A stretch of 64,000 nucleotides of DNA from positions 40,957,523 through 41,021,522 of the forward strand of contig NC_091930.1 in the NCBI RefSeq assembly GCF_041260155.1. The letters run 5' to 3'. The translations under genes were made by a program, and so were the position numbers. This document shows positions 19,263 through 31,293 of the stretch, one piece after another. The notes under the pieces are model-generated. The model had not been told where the DNA came from, made no database searches, and was given only the letters and a program-made list of their open reading frames with translations. The stretch is from Ptychodera flava (Eukaryota > Hemichordata > Enteropneusta > Ptychoderidae). Numbering within the stretch: position 1 is the first letter of the stretch; each line of letters begins with the position of its first letter.

Positions 19263-19927
19263 ACATCGAATTCTGGTGAAATTTTCAGAACTGAATTTAT
19301 GTTAATTTCTTTTCAATATAAATAAGTTTTCTCAAGAGTGAGAATGTCTCTGGCAACGTGTGAACACAAATAGGCAACATAATGGACATCTTGACTTTCT
19401 CATAGGATAGCTAAATTGTGCACTATTAGGCCAAGAAAAATATATTTCCGGTATTTAATCCGACCTACCCTAGAAAACATGGCCGCTGACCCAAACATTT
19501 TTTTTCGCATTTTCAAAAAATGTCGAGTAGCCCAAATTTTCTAACTTTTACCGTATTCTATGGGTCTCAGCCAACAAAAGGGAAAAAAACTTACTTCCAA
19601 CCTACCGACCTTAATTTTCGGAGGTATACGTCACCGGCAAGACACTTTTTTATTTGGCTTTATACAAACAGGGGTATTTCTAGGACACTGATGTAACTAT
19701 CGCTCTTATTTGCAAAACTAATTAATGTTGAGGGTGCATCGAATTTGATATATATTCCGTATTACGCCACAGGTTCTATAAACCATTGGGTGGGGACGTC
19801 ACCGTGTCAGTCAGTCACTCTTGGTGTACGTGATTGCATTTTTATTTTTTTTCTAATGGTGCGTCCATGATGACGTGTCTCGTTACACATACCATCTATC
19901 AACAGCACTAATAACCGCTCATTCCGT
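19250..19927. other. Intergenic stretch upstream of the NHL-only gene
   Basis: It must hold the upstream intron and possibly the first exon and promoter of the NHL-only gene, but none can be placed. A search by eye found no RING- or B-box-like frame on the minus strand here. Confidence 0.5.
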
Positions 19928-20111
19928 TCACAGGCGCCCGTGGGTTGGGTACTCTGCTAGATCGATCGATTTTCTGCTCGATCGATCTACTAGTATCGAT
20001 ACCGTGCTCGATCTGCCCGCCACGCGTGGCGGGCAGATCGAGCATGCGATCGATAGATCGAGCAGAAAATCGATCGATCTAGTAGAATACCCAACCCATG
20101 GGCGCCTGTGA
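19928..20111. mobile_element. 184-bp foldback palindrome rich in ATCGAT
   Basis: The arms meet at 20024/20025 within CCCGCCACG/CGTGGCGGG and pair outward to TCACAGGCGCC at both ends. The left arm is about 10 bases longer because of a small internal insertion or deletion. Internal blocks such as GATCGATCGATTTTCTGCTC and its complement are almost identical. The near-perfect pairing implies a young foldback MITE or recent inverted duplication. No protein is encoded. Confidence 0.85.
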
Positions 20112-20402
20112 TTCTGTTGTCTCCATATGGGACGACAAATTGTATTACGCACGAGTATAGAACTGCACATTGCCCATTTATAAAATACACAATGTCCCAT
20201 GGCAATTTTAGTCGTGGCAATCTGATTCGTATAGCGCTCTTCTGTAGCGAAATTGCTATAGTTCTAGCTAAGATAGCTATAGCTATGAGATCGTTACCAC
20301 CAAACCTTGTTTGAACGCTGAATGCAGTGTGTTAAATGTTACAGGCAAATGTGTGTTGTTAAGGAACGGACCCTTCAGAGATTTCAGACCGTGCATGTAT
20401 CG

Positions 20403-21013
20403 GGGTCCAGACACTTCGCACCAAAACCAGTTCGCCCCACACAACTTCGCCCCCAAACCATTTCGTACCAAAACCACCTCGTCCCAAGTATACTATTTCG
20501 CCCAACGCCACTTCGCCCCAAGTACCACCTCGTACTAAAACCACTTCGCCTAAAGTATAGTACCGTCAACTCGTCCTAAAACAACGATGCCACGACTTAT
20601 CATGACGTTGCTTTTACCTGCAACTCAGACGCATTAATGTGGGTATTTTGGCTACCACGAACCATTTATTCTTGCACGAAACCATAAACGGTATATTAGT
20701 AAAAAGAAACACGCAAACTACTGTCACTGAATGCTACAACTCAGGTGCCGTGCGCGGAATTGCACGATGTCATTTTCTCAAAATGTGTACAATTTCATGA
20801 TTTCAGTCCGGGGATGATAGAAAGGTGATTAAAACTTCGATGGCAGTGGTTGGTTATTATTTTCAGGTTTTAACGGTTAGCGATAAGTTTGGGGCGAAGT
20901 GGCATTGTTTTGGGGGTGAAACGGTTTTGGGCGACGTGACGTTTGGGGCGAAGAGATTTTGGTACGAGGTTGTTTTGGTGCGAAGTGGTTTTGGTGCGAA
21001 GTGTCTGGGAACC
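20403..21013. mobile_element. About 610-bp inverted-repeat element with iterated CTTCG motifs
   Basis: The left end begins GGTCCAGACACTTCGCACC and the right end, read in reverse complement, begins GGTTCCCAGACACTTCGCACC. Inside each end is an array of degenerate units of the form ACTTCGCCCCAAA or ACTTCGTACCAAAACC, in opposite orientation on the two sides. The centre is unrelated sequence without a gene. This fits a non-autonomous DNA transposon with long subterminal repeat arrays; the family was not identified. Confidence 0.75.
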
Positions 21014-21035
21014 CATGGATCATGGACTTGAAGGC

Positions 21036-21066
21036 CCCCCCCCTCCCCCCTCCCCCCCCCCCCCCC
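21036..21066. repeat. Cytosine-rich homopolymer tract
   Basis: A C-run of about 30 bases broken by a few T residues. Such tracts are prone to length error in sequencing. Confidence 0.9.
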
Positions 21067-21069
21067 ACC

Positions 21070-21127
21070 GACTAAAAGATCCGTCGCTCGAGGGCGCTCT
21101 CTACCTCGAGCGACGGATCTTTCAGTC
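21070..21127. repeat. 58-bp hairpin with 23-bp arms
   Basis: Arms at 21070-21092 and 21105-21127 pair with one mismatch around a 12-base loop; the core is AGATCCGTCGCTCGAG. It directly follows the C tract and the CTTCG-motif element. It resembles a small foldback element or a structured transcript segment. Confidence 0.85.
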
Positions 21128-22278
21128 TGGAAGACCCCTCACTTTACGGTGCGGGTCGCGAAGCGAGTTCAGGTGCCTTTATAGGACACTGGTCAGATCG
21201 AAAGCGTACAATTTCTTTTCGTTTTCAAAGAGTGGAGTAGATATATTTTCACTAACCTGTCACTTGAATAGTTTTTGCAAACAGTAAGGCGAAAAATCTA
21301 GCAATGCTGCCGGGCCGGGGTAAGTGTCACTCAGTATTATAATTTTAAATTTGACTAGCTTTCTCCAAAGAGTTCGTTTCATGATATCCGTGGAAAAAAA
21401 TATTTTAGGGACGTGACTGACAGGCTGTGAATGTAGACAGAGCAGAAAAGAAATGATATCGGACAGAACCACTTCGCGCACTCCTCAAAACAAGGATGAG
21501 AAATTCAGAATCAAAAGCGTCCCTCAAGCGCCTGAATTTCTCACTCAAAGATAGTTTACAACCGTTTGTAAAGAAACTGTACAGTGCTTGAATTAGACTG
21601 ACACGAGAGAATGAAAGGGCACAGCGTGCAAAACAAGGACAGAAAGTACAGTTACATGACATTTATTGATTTCGGTATAAAAGACTGCGCGAAGAAAGAC
21701 ACACTGTGGAGAAAGCTAGGAAACAATGGTCAGGGCGGATTGACAGACTGACATATGGACAGAAAATGCGTCGACACTGGCGCGTTGGCATGGCTTAGGC
21801 GCACGTCCTGTTTCTATGGTATTGTCGGGGCCTGAGCACGCTGAAAAGGAACCGAAAATGGATCTAGGTTATGTGGACACTGACAAAAGAAGCATTCTCG
21901 ACCCCTATCAACCATTTTCTGATACTTAAATGATAATTAGGCCACGTTCTGTTGAGCGGTGTAGTCTTCCCCGATAACACCACCAAGTCGACAGATTAAG
22001 ATGTAACGGCGCCATTGTTTGGCGGAGCAACACAAAAATTCGTTGTTTCAGGCGGACAGCATGTCACGAATTTTACCAGCCCAGCATGCCTGCACGATTA
22101 CCGTGTTGACAAAGCTGTCGACAGAACTCGTATAAATTATTGACGGAATTTTGTGACGCCCTTACGTTGAGTAACTGCTCTGTATTATTTGGCAAGACTT
22201 CGCTGACAAAAAAGAAGGTCGCCATGAAAAAAAGCCTGTAAAATCGAGGCACAACTTTGGCAGCCCATTTCAGAATTT
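21128..22278. other. Intergenic stretch, nothing recognised
   Basis: Short frames only. No splice-paired coding block, RNA gene or repeat family member was identified. Confidence 0.45.
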
Positions 22279-22635
22279 TTAAGGTAGTATGCACCTCGAA
22301 AGTGAAAGACTTAAACTTTTGCTCTAACTTTCCTCAAGGAATCTTTCAATCATTCTCTTTCTAAATCAAGAATAAAAATAGGGGGTCACCGTGCAAATTT
22401 TGGTACTAGAGAAACAAATTATCCAAGATTTACCGATATTAGAAATTCAAAATGGCTGCCATCCCTGTGTTAACTCTATGGAGAAAAATAAAAAAATTCG
22501 AATTTCGAAAAAATATGCCACGAAAAAGTTTTCTTTCACCAAGAGCTTTAAAATGAACCCCCACATGTGGTATATCAGAAGAGAATTGTAAAAGTTTGAG
22601 AGTCCGAATGTCTGTCCCCGAGGTGCGTTCTACCG
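22279..22635 (-). mobile_element. Family A MITE, inverted copy
   Basis: Reads TTAAGGTAGTATGCACCTCG at its low-coordinate end, which is the family right end in reverse, and finishes with GAGGTGCGTTCTACC. Length and interior match copies at 5006 and 38586. Confidence 0.8.
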
Positions 22636-22639
22636 GCGT

Positions 22640-23004
22640 AAGTTAGAATGCGCCTAAGAGACAGATATTTCAACTCGAAAACGGTTTTACACTACTTTTA
22701 TATTTCTGATCCACAACTTGTGTGGCTCACTTTGAAGCTCTTGACGTAAATAAAATCTTCACTATCTTATTTTTGTGAAAAATCAAAAATTTATTTTACC
22801 CTCAGTCAGAGTTAACTCAGAGGGCTGGGTGACGACCATTTTGAATTTCAAATATTTGGCAAATGTATGGCCTTCACGTACCAAAATTTGTACGGTTTCC
22901 CCGATTTTTATTCTTCATTTTGAAAGAGAATGGTTAAACGTTTTTTCTTGAAAAGTTTTAGCAAAAATTTATGTCTTTTACTTCGGATGTGCAAACTACC
23001 TTAA
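22640..23004 (+). mobile_element. Family A MITE, forward copy next to an inverted copy
   Basis: Begins GTTAGAATGCGCCTAAGAGA and ends GTGCAAACTACCTTAA. It is a diverged copy lying tail-to-head with the inverted copy just before it, so the two form a large imperfect inverted repeat. Confidence 0.75.
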
Positions 23005-24647
23005 ACACGACCGTTTGCTAACCCGAAACTTATTATTCTAGTTTAGCTCAACACAAGATACAGGTCAAAATTATTCCATCCCCTTTGACATGACTATTTG
23101 AATGAATTTTCCATATTTGCATCGTACATTCTTGCTAGTTTTACCTTTTGTCCGTGGTATACTTCGTAGCATAGGTGTCATACAGCTTTCTTACCGACTT
23201 GAAGGGCTCAAGTTGCTTATATAAATGACCCGTAATAGAAACTTGTTTGGCTCAGGCCTTCGTTTAACGCACACGTCGAGTTTCAACATGGGCAAGCAAC
23301 GGGCTGTAGCCCAAACAGAAAAGCAATGTGCGGAAGCAGCCAAATATTCTGTTACCTGCTCAGATTGCACACACACAAAAAAGAGTATGCCATATTTGAA
23401 AGGCTGATGACTCTATTTCGCTTGGTTTTTTTTTTCATCCTGTGCTCAGCAGATCGGAAATTGGTACTCGAATTTCGACATGTAGTGGTTCGCTCCCGGC
23501 TACGCAGGTATTTTTAAGGCCGGGGCACTGCTTTACAGAGAGTACGCTGGGATCGACAAAAAAACAGCGGGAAGCTTGGAAAGTGGTAACGAGACCCGCT
23601 TAATAACACTCGACGTGGAAAATGGAATGTTTTTACCGCCGCCTGAGAAACGTGGCTGGCAACCGGAGCCCCTTGCAACACCTCTGCAGCGCGGAAAGTT
23701 GACCCCAGAGCGAGCACAAATCCCTCCTATATTATTTCTGTCGAGTCCGGCTTCTAAGTATACGCGATGAGCCTAACACAGTCCCGCCATTGTATGGTGG
23801 TGTTTTTACCTCTGAAAGTTGGCGACACGAACAGTGTAGGGTATTTGAAGCCGTATGAAATATATATTAGCTGGAGGGACCCGGGCGTTTATTAACCGTT
23901 TTCGAAGTATGTACAATCGCAGCAGAAAGCTCTTAAACGCTCATCTTTGCAGATCAAGTACATGGATTCAATGTCGTGTGCATATTCGCTGGTGAACAAG
24001 GCATTTTAGTTAATTCGAGGGAGGGGGGTGACCCGGTGAAACGGAAAATATTATTAACCACAGGGAAGTTAGAACTTCAATAGACAGGTGACTTTGTACT
24101 TTGTTCAACGCGGAACGCCTTTTCATAATAATAACCATGATATGATATGATGTGATGGGGTGTGATACCAAAACTGTTGTCAACGGCAAGCAATTTGCTA
24201 CTTTCCTTTGCGGTAACTCCAGTCTAAATGATTTTACCTCTTTCTTTACACTCTCTTTTCGACATGAGAAATGAAAATAAGACTAGTTTTTAAAAAAACT
24301 CACCTTGTCTACCGCGTTTCGATGTCCACTTAATGATAGGAACAGTACGGACGGTGACGCACGCACAAAACGAGAAGCTAGTCTGTCCTTGAGTCGCACG
24401 CAGCGCCAAGCGATGACTGTGAGTAAGGGTAGCCAATGCGCTAGTCTGTTTCGGTAATTTATGTATAAAGGCCTCCTGATTATTCACTGCGTGCGCGCGC
24501 TGTTGGAATTCGAGGATACCTTTAAATCTTTCCGCGTCGTTTGGCGATCACAATGATGGCACGCTGTAGCGTTTTATTTGCTGAAAAAATGTGTAAGCTT
24601 GCTTTTGTAATTCGTGTCGTGTGTGCTATCTGACAACACATGATGTA

Positions 24648-24703
<56 letters not shown>

Positions 24704-25679
24704 ATCAGTTAGGCCTATATCCTTTTAATGGTATCGACATTACATGTCAAATAGCTTACCCGTTGAATGCGATCTGTGTAAATGGTAATTATTCAACTCT
24801 TCGACCAAAATTGACTCTTACAGCAGGTCAGCTATTAACTGTTCAGAGTGACTAGCTGAACAGACTTAACACCTCTGCATTTACAGTTAGGTCAAAGGTT
24901 CGTTTAAGGTGAACGGGCCACATAAATTCACAATAGCACGGTTCGTCAAGTCAAGCTTCACACTACAGTATTCTAATTGCACCTGGCGTCGGTCTGTCTG
25001 TACCGAATCGTAGTCGATGTTCATCGCGACTCAAAAATCGCTGAGCGGGAACTACTGGCGCGATATACATTTTCTCGTTAGAGGCTGTTTGCTGAGCTAG
25101 TTTACTCTCGTGTGGGGTCGATTTTACGTGAGTTCAATTTTGTCCTCGCGAGCAGTTGAGCAAAATATCCAACGTGTTTTATATTTCTTGCCTCGCGATG
25201 CAAGTTCCTCACCGTATGCGCCGGAGAAAGTGATTTTCCTCACGTCTTCTTCACTGAAGTACGCGTGTGGAGATCACGTGACATTGCAAAGTGACCGCCC
25301 GTAGCCAGGCCCGCAGCAATGAAATCGTATATATGTTGTTGTGTTCACCAACGAAATATTTATTCATACTTGAGGGCGAAACACTAATTTTTTTTTGAAA
25401 ATTCATATTCCTGCTCTTTTCCCCTGTTTTCTTTGTTTTCATTTTGCTTGTTTGTTTTTGAAGAGGGATTCGTGTTTTATGATCAAAATCATTTCGAATT
25501 ACCTTATTTTTGACTCGTAATTGACCCTGTACGTGTACAATGTCGAATGTCATTGTTGACAGCTTCAAGTTCATTTGGTTTTCACAGTACAAATTGTGTA
25601 TCAACATCAAACACAATGGGTGGTGTGTTTGGGAGGCTAATGCTCGGTGCTTCAATGTACTTCGATGAAGCGGCAGGCT
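23005..25679. other. Intergenic stretch with a CT microsatellite
   Basis: A CT run lies at about 24651-24700. No coding exon was recognised; the short frames at 23225-23770 and 24290-24487 have no domain or convincing splice context. Confidence 0.45.
24651..24700. repeat. CT dinucleotide microsatellite
   Basis: An uninterrupted TC run of about 50 bases. Confidence 0.97.
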
Positions 25680-25871
25680 TTAAAGGTATACAGTCACCTG
25701 TAATCTAAATATACCCATATATAGTCAAAGGGGCGTTCCTTGGTATTCAAAATGCCCATGTGAGGGCGCTGTTTTAAAAAGCGGCCACCCGCTTAAAATC
25801 TGTGATTGGTCAGATTTTCTCTTTCCATGGTAACTGTGGCAAAATTGGAACAGGTGACAGTATACCTTTAA
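25680..25871 (+). mobile_element. Family B MITE, complete copy
   Basis: The ends are inverted: TTAAAGGTATACAGTCACCTG on the left and CAGGTGACAGTATACCTTTAA on the right. It is about 192 bp and non-coding. A second, interrupted copy in the opposite orientation lies at 40095-40550. Confidence 0.85.
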
Positions 25872-26368
25872 TGTTCACAACTTTTTCAGTTCTATTTTTT
25901 TTCCACTCTCTTCGACAAAATCATGTCAGTAAGCTTCGTACATTGTGTGTGTTTTTTATGAGATAGCTTTTTTCAGCAAATGTGCTTCAAATTACGTAGA
26001 CAGAATCAACAAAAGGCGGCTAGCCGGGTGCTTTTCAAAAACTGAATGCATAAATATTACAATGCATAAACACTACAAAAATACGTACTGACCCTCACTG
26101 ATTTCTTGTTTTAAGAATGCTGCCCGCCCTTCTCCTTGGTCAAAAGCAAGAGGCTAGCCCCCATGCCAAATGATTTACATTTAACTTGGAATACTGCAAA
26201 TATGGGCGCATTGCCAACAGAAAGAATGCCAGTTGTAAACAACGCCATTGTAATAGACTCACAGTGCTCTATCTGTACTTTCTTGTGGATATTTCATAAT
26301 TTCCCCTTACAATGTCATTGCTTTTAACATTCTCCTTTCAGTTCAGTGTTTAAAATCTAAGCTGATCT
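25872..26368. other. Intergenic stretch, nothing recognised
   Basis: No gene or repeat is supported in this short interval. Confidence 0.45.
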
Positions 26369-27180
26369 CTGGGCTCGAAATTAACTTTTTTCCCTGGTAG
26401 TCCAGTCGGGCTACCATTTTCTGAAGTTGGCAGCCCGATGACAATGGTTGGTAGCCCATACATTTTGTAGTTTAGGGATATTTTTTCCCCTTAACCAAGC
26501 AAGAAATGTACTATTTTTCTATTCTATTCAAGATTCTGCCCATGAAGTGAATTTTCTATTCACTTGATGTGAATACTTGTACACCTTTAATACCAAAAGG
26601 AAACCAGTAATACGGTATGATTAATCGTACAACAGTGACACTCAAAAGTTTGGTGACCCAGTGACATCCAATGTCATACAAAGAGTTGTATGCAAATTTT
26701 GATAGTCGCCATGACAACGAGTTCCTCTTAGCCGGTGAGACATACACTGTAGCAAAGCAGAGCTATGATAGAGCATGGGCTTTCTGTGCAGGGGAGGAGA
26801 CAATAATTTCGGTGTAACTGTGATTGATACATTATGATCTAAACGTAGTGAAAATGCATTTTCGTTGGCCATCATTTCCTGTGCCTGTCAACCAAGTACA
26901 TCATCTCAGATATTGAAACTATGTTGCAAAATTCCGCCGTACTTTGCAATTCGCACAACAAAGTCATAGTCTGGCCTTTCTGTGTCCAGCTAGTTAGCTA
27001 GGTTTGACTGCGTTCAGCTCGTCCCAAAGTGACGGACATCGCATACCAAGTTCCACTTCTGACTGAATTTCATGTCCCAGCTTTGGTAGTCCGTGTTGGC
27101 TACCATTTCATGATGGTTTTGGTAGCCCCAGGAAAAGTTGGTAGTCTTTGGAAGCTAGACTACCTCTAATTTCGATCCCT
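26369..27180. mobile_element. hAT-like non-autonomous element (about 0.8 kb)
   Basis: Left end GGGCTCGAAATTAAC and right end TAATTTCGATCCC are inverted repeats, followed inwards on both sides by GGTAGTC-type motifs. The flanks carry GATCTCT on both sides, consistent with an 8-bp target duplication with one mismatch. Terminal GGGNTCGAAATTA with an 8-bp duplication fits the hAT superfamily. No transposase frame is present. Confidence 0.65.
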
Positions 27181-28997
27181 AGATCTCTTCCACATCTTGC
27201 ACAACAATTTGTGACCCTCCCCCTTATCCATGCATGTGACATGACCCTCCCCTAAACAGTTAAATGAATATGGTGAATTCCTGCTCCTGCTTCTCTCCCC
27301 CTCCCTTCCATCGCAAACACCCCCTTCTGTCCAGGCCCTAAGTTAAATTTCGATATGACATTTTTGTATGGTGATAACAAACATTTTGGAAGCCTGCATT
27401 CAACATTGTAAACCTAAAGCATGAATTTGTACGACGTACATTTGTCTAATTTTTACCGCTGTGTTTGTACTTGTATTGGTCACTTCTCTCGACTCGAACG
27501 ATTGAAACCACATGTCGGCCTTATCTCGCGATGTGTGCGTATGACCGCCAAGCGACTTCAAAAAAAAATCATGTTTTCAAGACACTGTTGGTATTTATTA
27601 TCCAGTACCTTGAAATGCGCCTGTAGAGGGCGAAAGGTTGCCTTCACTCCTCATATATTATGGAGTTTCAGTATACACAAAGCATTTTGGCTATGGGCCG
27701 AGGGGGAGCTCAGTCAACTTTGACCGTACAGGTTATCCGTTGTTTGGAATACAAGGTGCTTTAAAAATCTCTACACATAGCCGGGGGGGGGGGGGGGTAT
27801 GTATTTGAAGCGAGTGAACAACAAGCTGGTATATGGGTCGCATTTAAAGGGTAACACGTGTACGCAGTCGTGCGTGAGTAGTTTTTTCGGTTGCCCGTTG
27901 GGGAGATCTCAACGACATTTGTGTCTTGGCTAGGCCTACTATTGTCTGCAGGCTTCGTTGTTTGGCTTGTAGTCTGAAATTATGGCTGTATTTTTATAAA
28001 TTTCATTATTTTGCTCTGTATAAACCAGTAAATCCTCTCGTTCTTCTCCGTTTTGATTGAAAAATATTCGCTTCCTGCAAAGAACAGCACCGTGACATTG
28101 CGTACATAATGTAATGTCATTTTTGACAAATTGTAGTCTGACCAAAGCCTAGGTTGTGAGCGATAACATTTGCCACTAGTGTTCGTACAAAAATCTTTTA
28201 CCTGTATTGCTATATGCAAATGTACCAAAAATCCCGGGTTTTTTAAAGTAGGTTACAATTTAGCTGTAAATATCTGTAACGTGGGACTGCACGTTGCCAA
28301 CACAGTTTTTTCAAAGGAATATTTCTCATCGAAGATGACAAGGAAACCCTCTTATACTATATATTTTCAAAAAAGCAGAGAATCTAAAGAGGATGAAGGG
28401 GGGTGTATATAGGGGTAAAATAACCTCAATTTTGGTATTTTTTATGATAACAAATGATTGAAGTCTAAAACTTGATACTTTTTTCTGCAATGTAATATTT
28501 CACTTGAGACAAGAGTATATGTAGAAAAAAACGACTATCTTATTTTGCATTATCTATTATCATTCTAAAATGACATGGGTTGAACGACTGACGATCAAAA
28601 AAGTCATTAAAAACGCGATAGCAAAATTAAAAGAACTTTATTGGCAAGTAGTCGTTTTGTGTATGGCATTTAAAGAACATGGTGTGAAAATTTCAGGAAA
28701 TTTGACCCAGCCAGAGGGGATGAAATTCTTTGGAAATCTTAAAATTGGGAGGAAAAAGAAGCCAGGAAATCAGGGCGATTTGCATGCGTTTGCATAAATT
28801 GACACCTGTTCGTCACGCAACTTACGACTTCTTGACAAGGTAAAAGATGAACCAAACCAATATTTTAATCTTGGTTTAACAAATTGAATTAAAATTGAAT
28901 GAATATTTGCAAAAAAAGAGTGAATTTGAACAAAATATGCTGTGTTGGGTGCTGAGCCCCCTTTAATTGAAGATTGCTGTGTTTATGTAAAATGAAA

Positions 28998-29118
28998 CAC
29001 CTGGTACCACACCACTTATGATTGTATTCATGGTTCACGATGGTCCTTCGCTACCTTGTAAATACTTTATTTTCGATTTTTTTTTCTACCAAAGGACCTG
29101 GTAATTTATTACCTTGTA
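28998..29118 (+). repeat. Dispersed repeat I, copy 1
   Basis: Shares ACACCTGGTACCAC, a GGATGG-type block and GGACCTGGTAAT...TATTACCTTG with the segment at 59148-59240. It is short and non-coding; the ends are not defined. Confidence 0.55.
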
Positions 29119-30285
29119 TGATTTGGATTATTGAATTTGCTTTGACGTCATACTACATGATGAGACCACTTAGTACAGAATAAGAACAAGCACGACAATT
29201 GTAACACGTTCAAATTCTAGAAAAATCTATCAATAAAGATCTCTCTCATATGTGTCAGAATATGCAACAGTACTACACGTTGCAGGTATATATTCTATAA
29301 TACATTCAGGAAAACCAGCAGATATGGGCTTCGTGGTCAGATCGCACAAGACAACCGTACACAGTCTGTCTGGTATCATGACCTAACACAGGAGTGATAT
29401 GATGACACCCAAAAACTGTTTACATGCAATTGTAGTCTAAACAAGACTAGGCCCCCTCCCGTGAAGTCTTCCCTTAAATCTCCATCAGGATGCAGTGATA
29501 ACAGTGTCCATGCGTGCAAACTAATAATTAACCGTCAAAGAAAGACAGAAGAACAGTTTTTTAATTACGAAACCAAATTCCGTTGCTGTATATGTTTTAT
29601 TCAACCACGACAGCTTGTACTCTCATTGATTCGGCAGATAACACTTTCATTACTGAAGGGAAACCAGTTTTCACAAAACCACGACGACACGTTTGACCGT
29701 TTGTTCAGAGTAATGTATGGTCGGTCGTTCATTAACTTATTAAATCCACTAAATTAAAGGTGACCAACTTGAAAACCTGGTGATTTATTAAAGAATCACT
29801 CAGGCAGGCAGCCATCGCCTGTTCGCTCCTGACAAGCCGACTTCGCAAAACCCGCAATATCTTGTCAAACATTATTAAGTGAAGAGACAAAATCGCGCCA
29901 AGGAGCGCGGTTCTGGAAACTGGCCAAAGACGTGGAAATTACAACCACACGATATAAACTCCGATGGGTTTACTGCTCTTCGACTGGCAGCTGATCTCAT
30001 TCTATTATGGAATCACTGCTCCATGTATTCGTGCTTCTTTCAGATATTAAGCACAGCTCACATCAAACTCTTATCTCAGCAGCGAACGCTTACTCAAAAT
30101 GGAAAAAATAGGACAGAAACATGGAAGCCATCACAGTGAAAATACGAAAGGGGTTCATCACCTTTATGTCTTGACTAACGAAGAGCTAGTGAACTTGCAG
30201 GGTACCATCAATGATGTGAATCCTTGAGGCTTTACTCTGAACAGCGACAACAACATACTTTTTTCATTCAAATACACCCTATAGA

Positions 30286-30352
30286 ATATGCCTCGGGAAC
30301 AGATAGTCGGATCGACTATAATTTTTTCGTACAATTCTCTTCTGATCCATCA
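30286..30352 (+). mobile_element. Family A MITE, left-end fragment
   Basis: Matches the first 65 bases of family A (TAGAATATGCCTCGGGAACA and a TTCTCTTCTGATCCATCACA-like block) and then stops. Confidence 0.6.
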
Positions 30353-31172
30353 CACACTGAAAACAAACAGACAAACAAAACAGCTCTTTATTGACGAATA
30401 CAAATAACAGAAGTACTACCCTTTATTGATTCTTTGATAATACATTGAACAAATCACGTGTGACAAATAAGCACACGCACACAAACAAACAAACAAACAA
30501 TGCACCCGAGAACCCCATGGTAAATTCGGCATTTTTCGTCGAGATTAGTGTTGAACTGATGATCTGCAACTCGATATCGCTCAATGCTTCTCGAAGGTGG
30601 TCAGGTGAATGGTTGGTTTTCGGCGATGACGGTCAATAATTCGAGTTTTTGACAGGTTACATTTCCCATACAGTAATTATGATTTCATTACTATTGGGCA
30701 AAAGAACTAAGCCTGGTGTCTTCATTGATACATGTTTTCGGCATTCAGCATCGAGACTTTCGTAAACTCCCTAAACTGACCGCATTACATTGTCAATTCA
30801 TTCTTGGCAAATCTGAGAAACATGCTGAAACCCTGGCACCATCACTGTGATCGAATATGCAGTAAGACAGAAGGATGTAGACTCGCTTTTCCATGTAGAT
30901 CCCTACATGAAGGTGGAAGCGATCGTTTCTATCTCCATGATTGCTAGACTACAAGTAATATCGTGACTGCCTTTCGTGTTGACATTTTAAAATGACAACG
31001 CGACCTGGAGGATCATAACCCAGGCACTGGGACCAAACATAGCAGGAAGTAAAACTGAATTATACACGAACAGAACGTACCCCGGATAAATATGATAATA
31101 AACGCACTTGCAAATTGCTATAGTAACTGTGAGTGAACATATAGCCTTAAAACACAGACGCACAAAGGCACA

Positions 31173-31293
31173 CGTACATACATACATACATACATACATA
31201 CATACATACATACATACATACATACATACATACATACATACATACATACATACATACATACATACATACATACATACATACATACATACATAC
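31173..31293. repeat. CATA tetranucleotide microsatellite
   Basis: About 30 perfect CATA units. Both strand frames across it are low-complexity artefacts. Confidence 0.97.

Larger units (their letters stand above)
27181..31172. other. Intergenic stretch with repeat fragments
   Basis: No gene recognised. It includes a G homopolymer near 27782-27797, a repeat related to 59148-59240 at about 28998-29118 (shared GACCTGGTAATTTATTACCT-like block), and a family A fragment at about 30286-30352. Confidence 0.45.

Noticed and set aside
18331-19305. 324-codon plus-strand frame
   Set aside because: It is the antisense shadow of the NHL-only gene, whose minus-strand frame has clear NHL repeats, a splice acceptor and a good start. 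The plus-strand translation has no domain.
20283-20579. Frames with repeated TKW/GEV or FAPKP-like peptides
   Set aside because: Products of the iterated CTTCG motif in an inverted-repeat element, not protein repeats.
31173-31293. CRISPR-like or protein-coding array
   Set aside because: It is a tetranucleotide microsatellite with no spacers.
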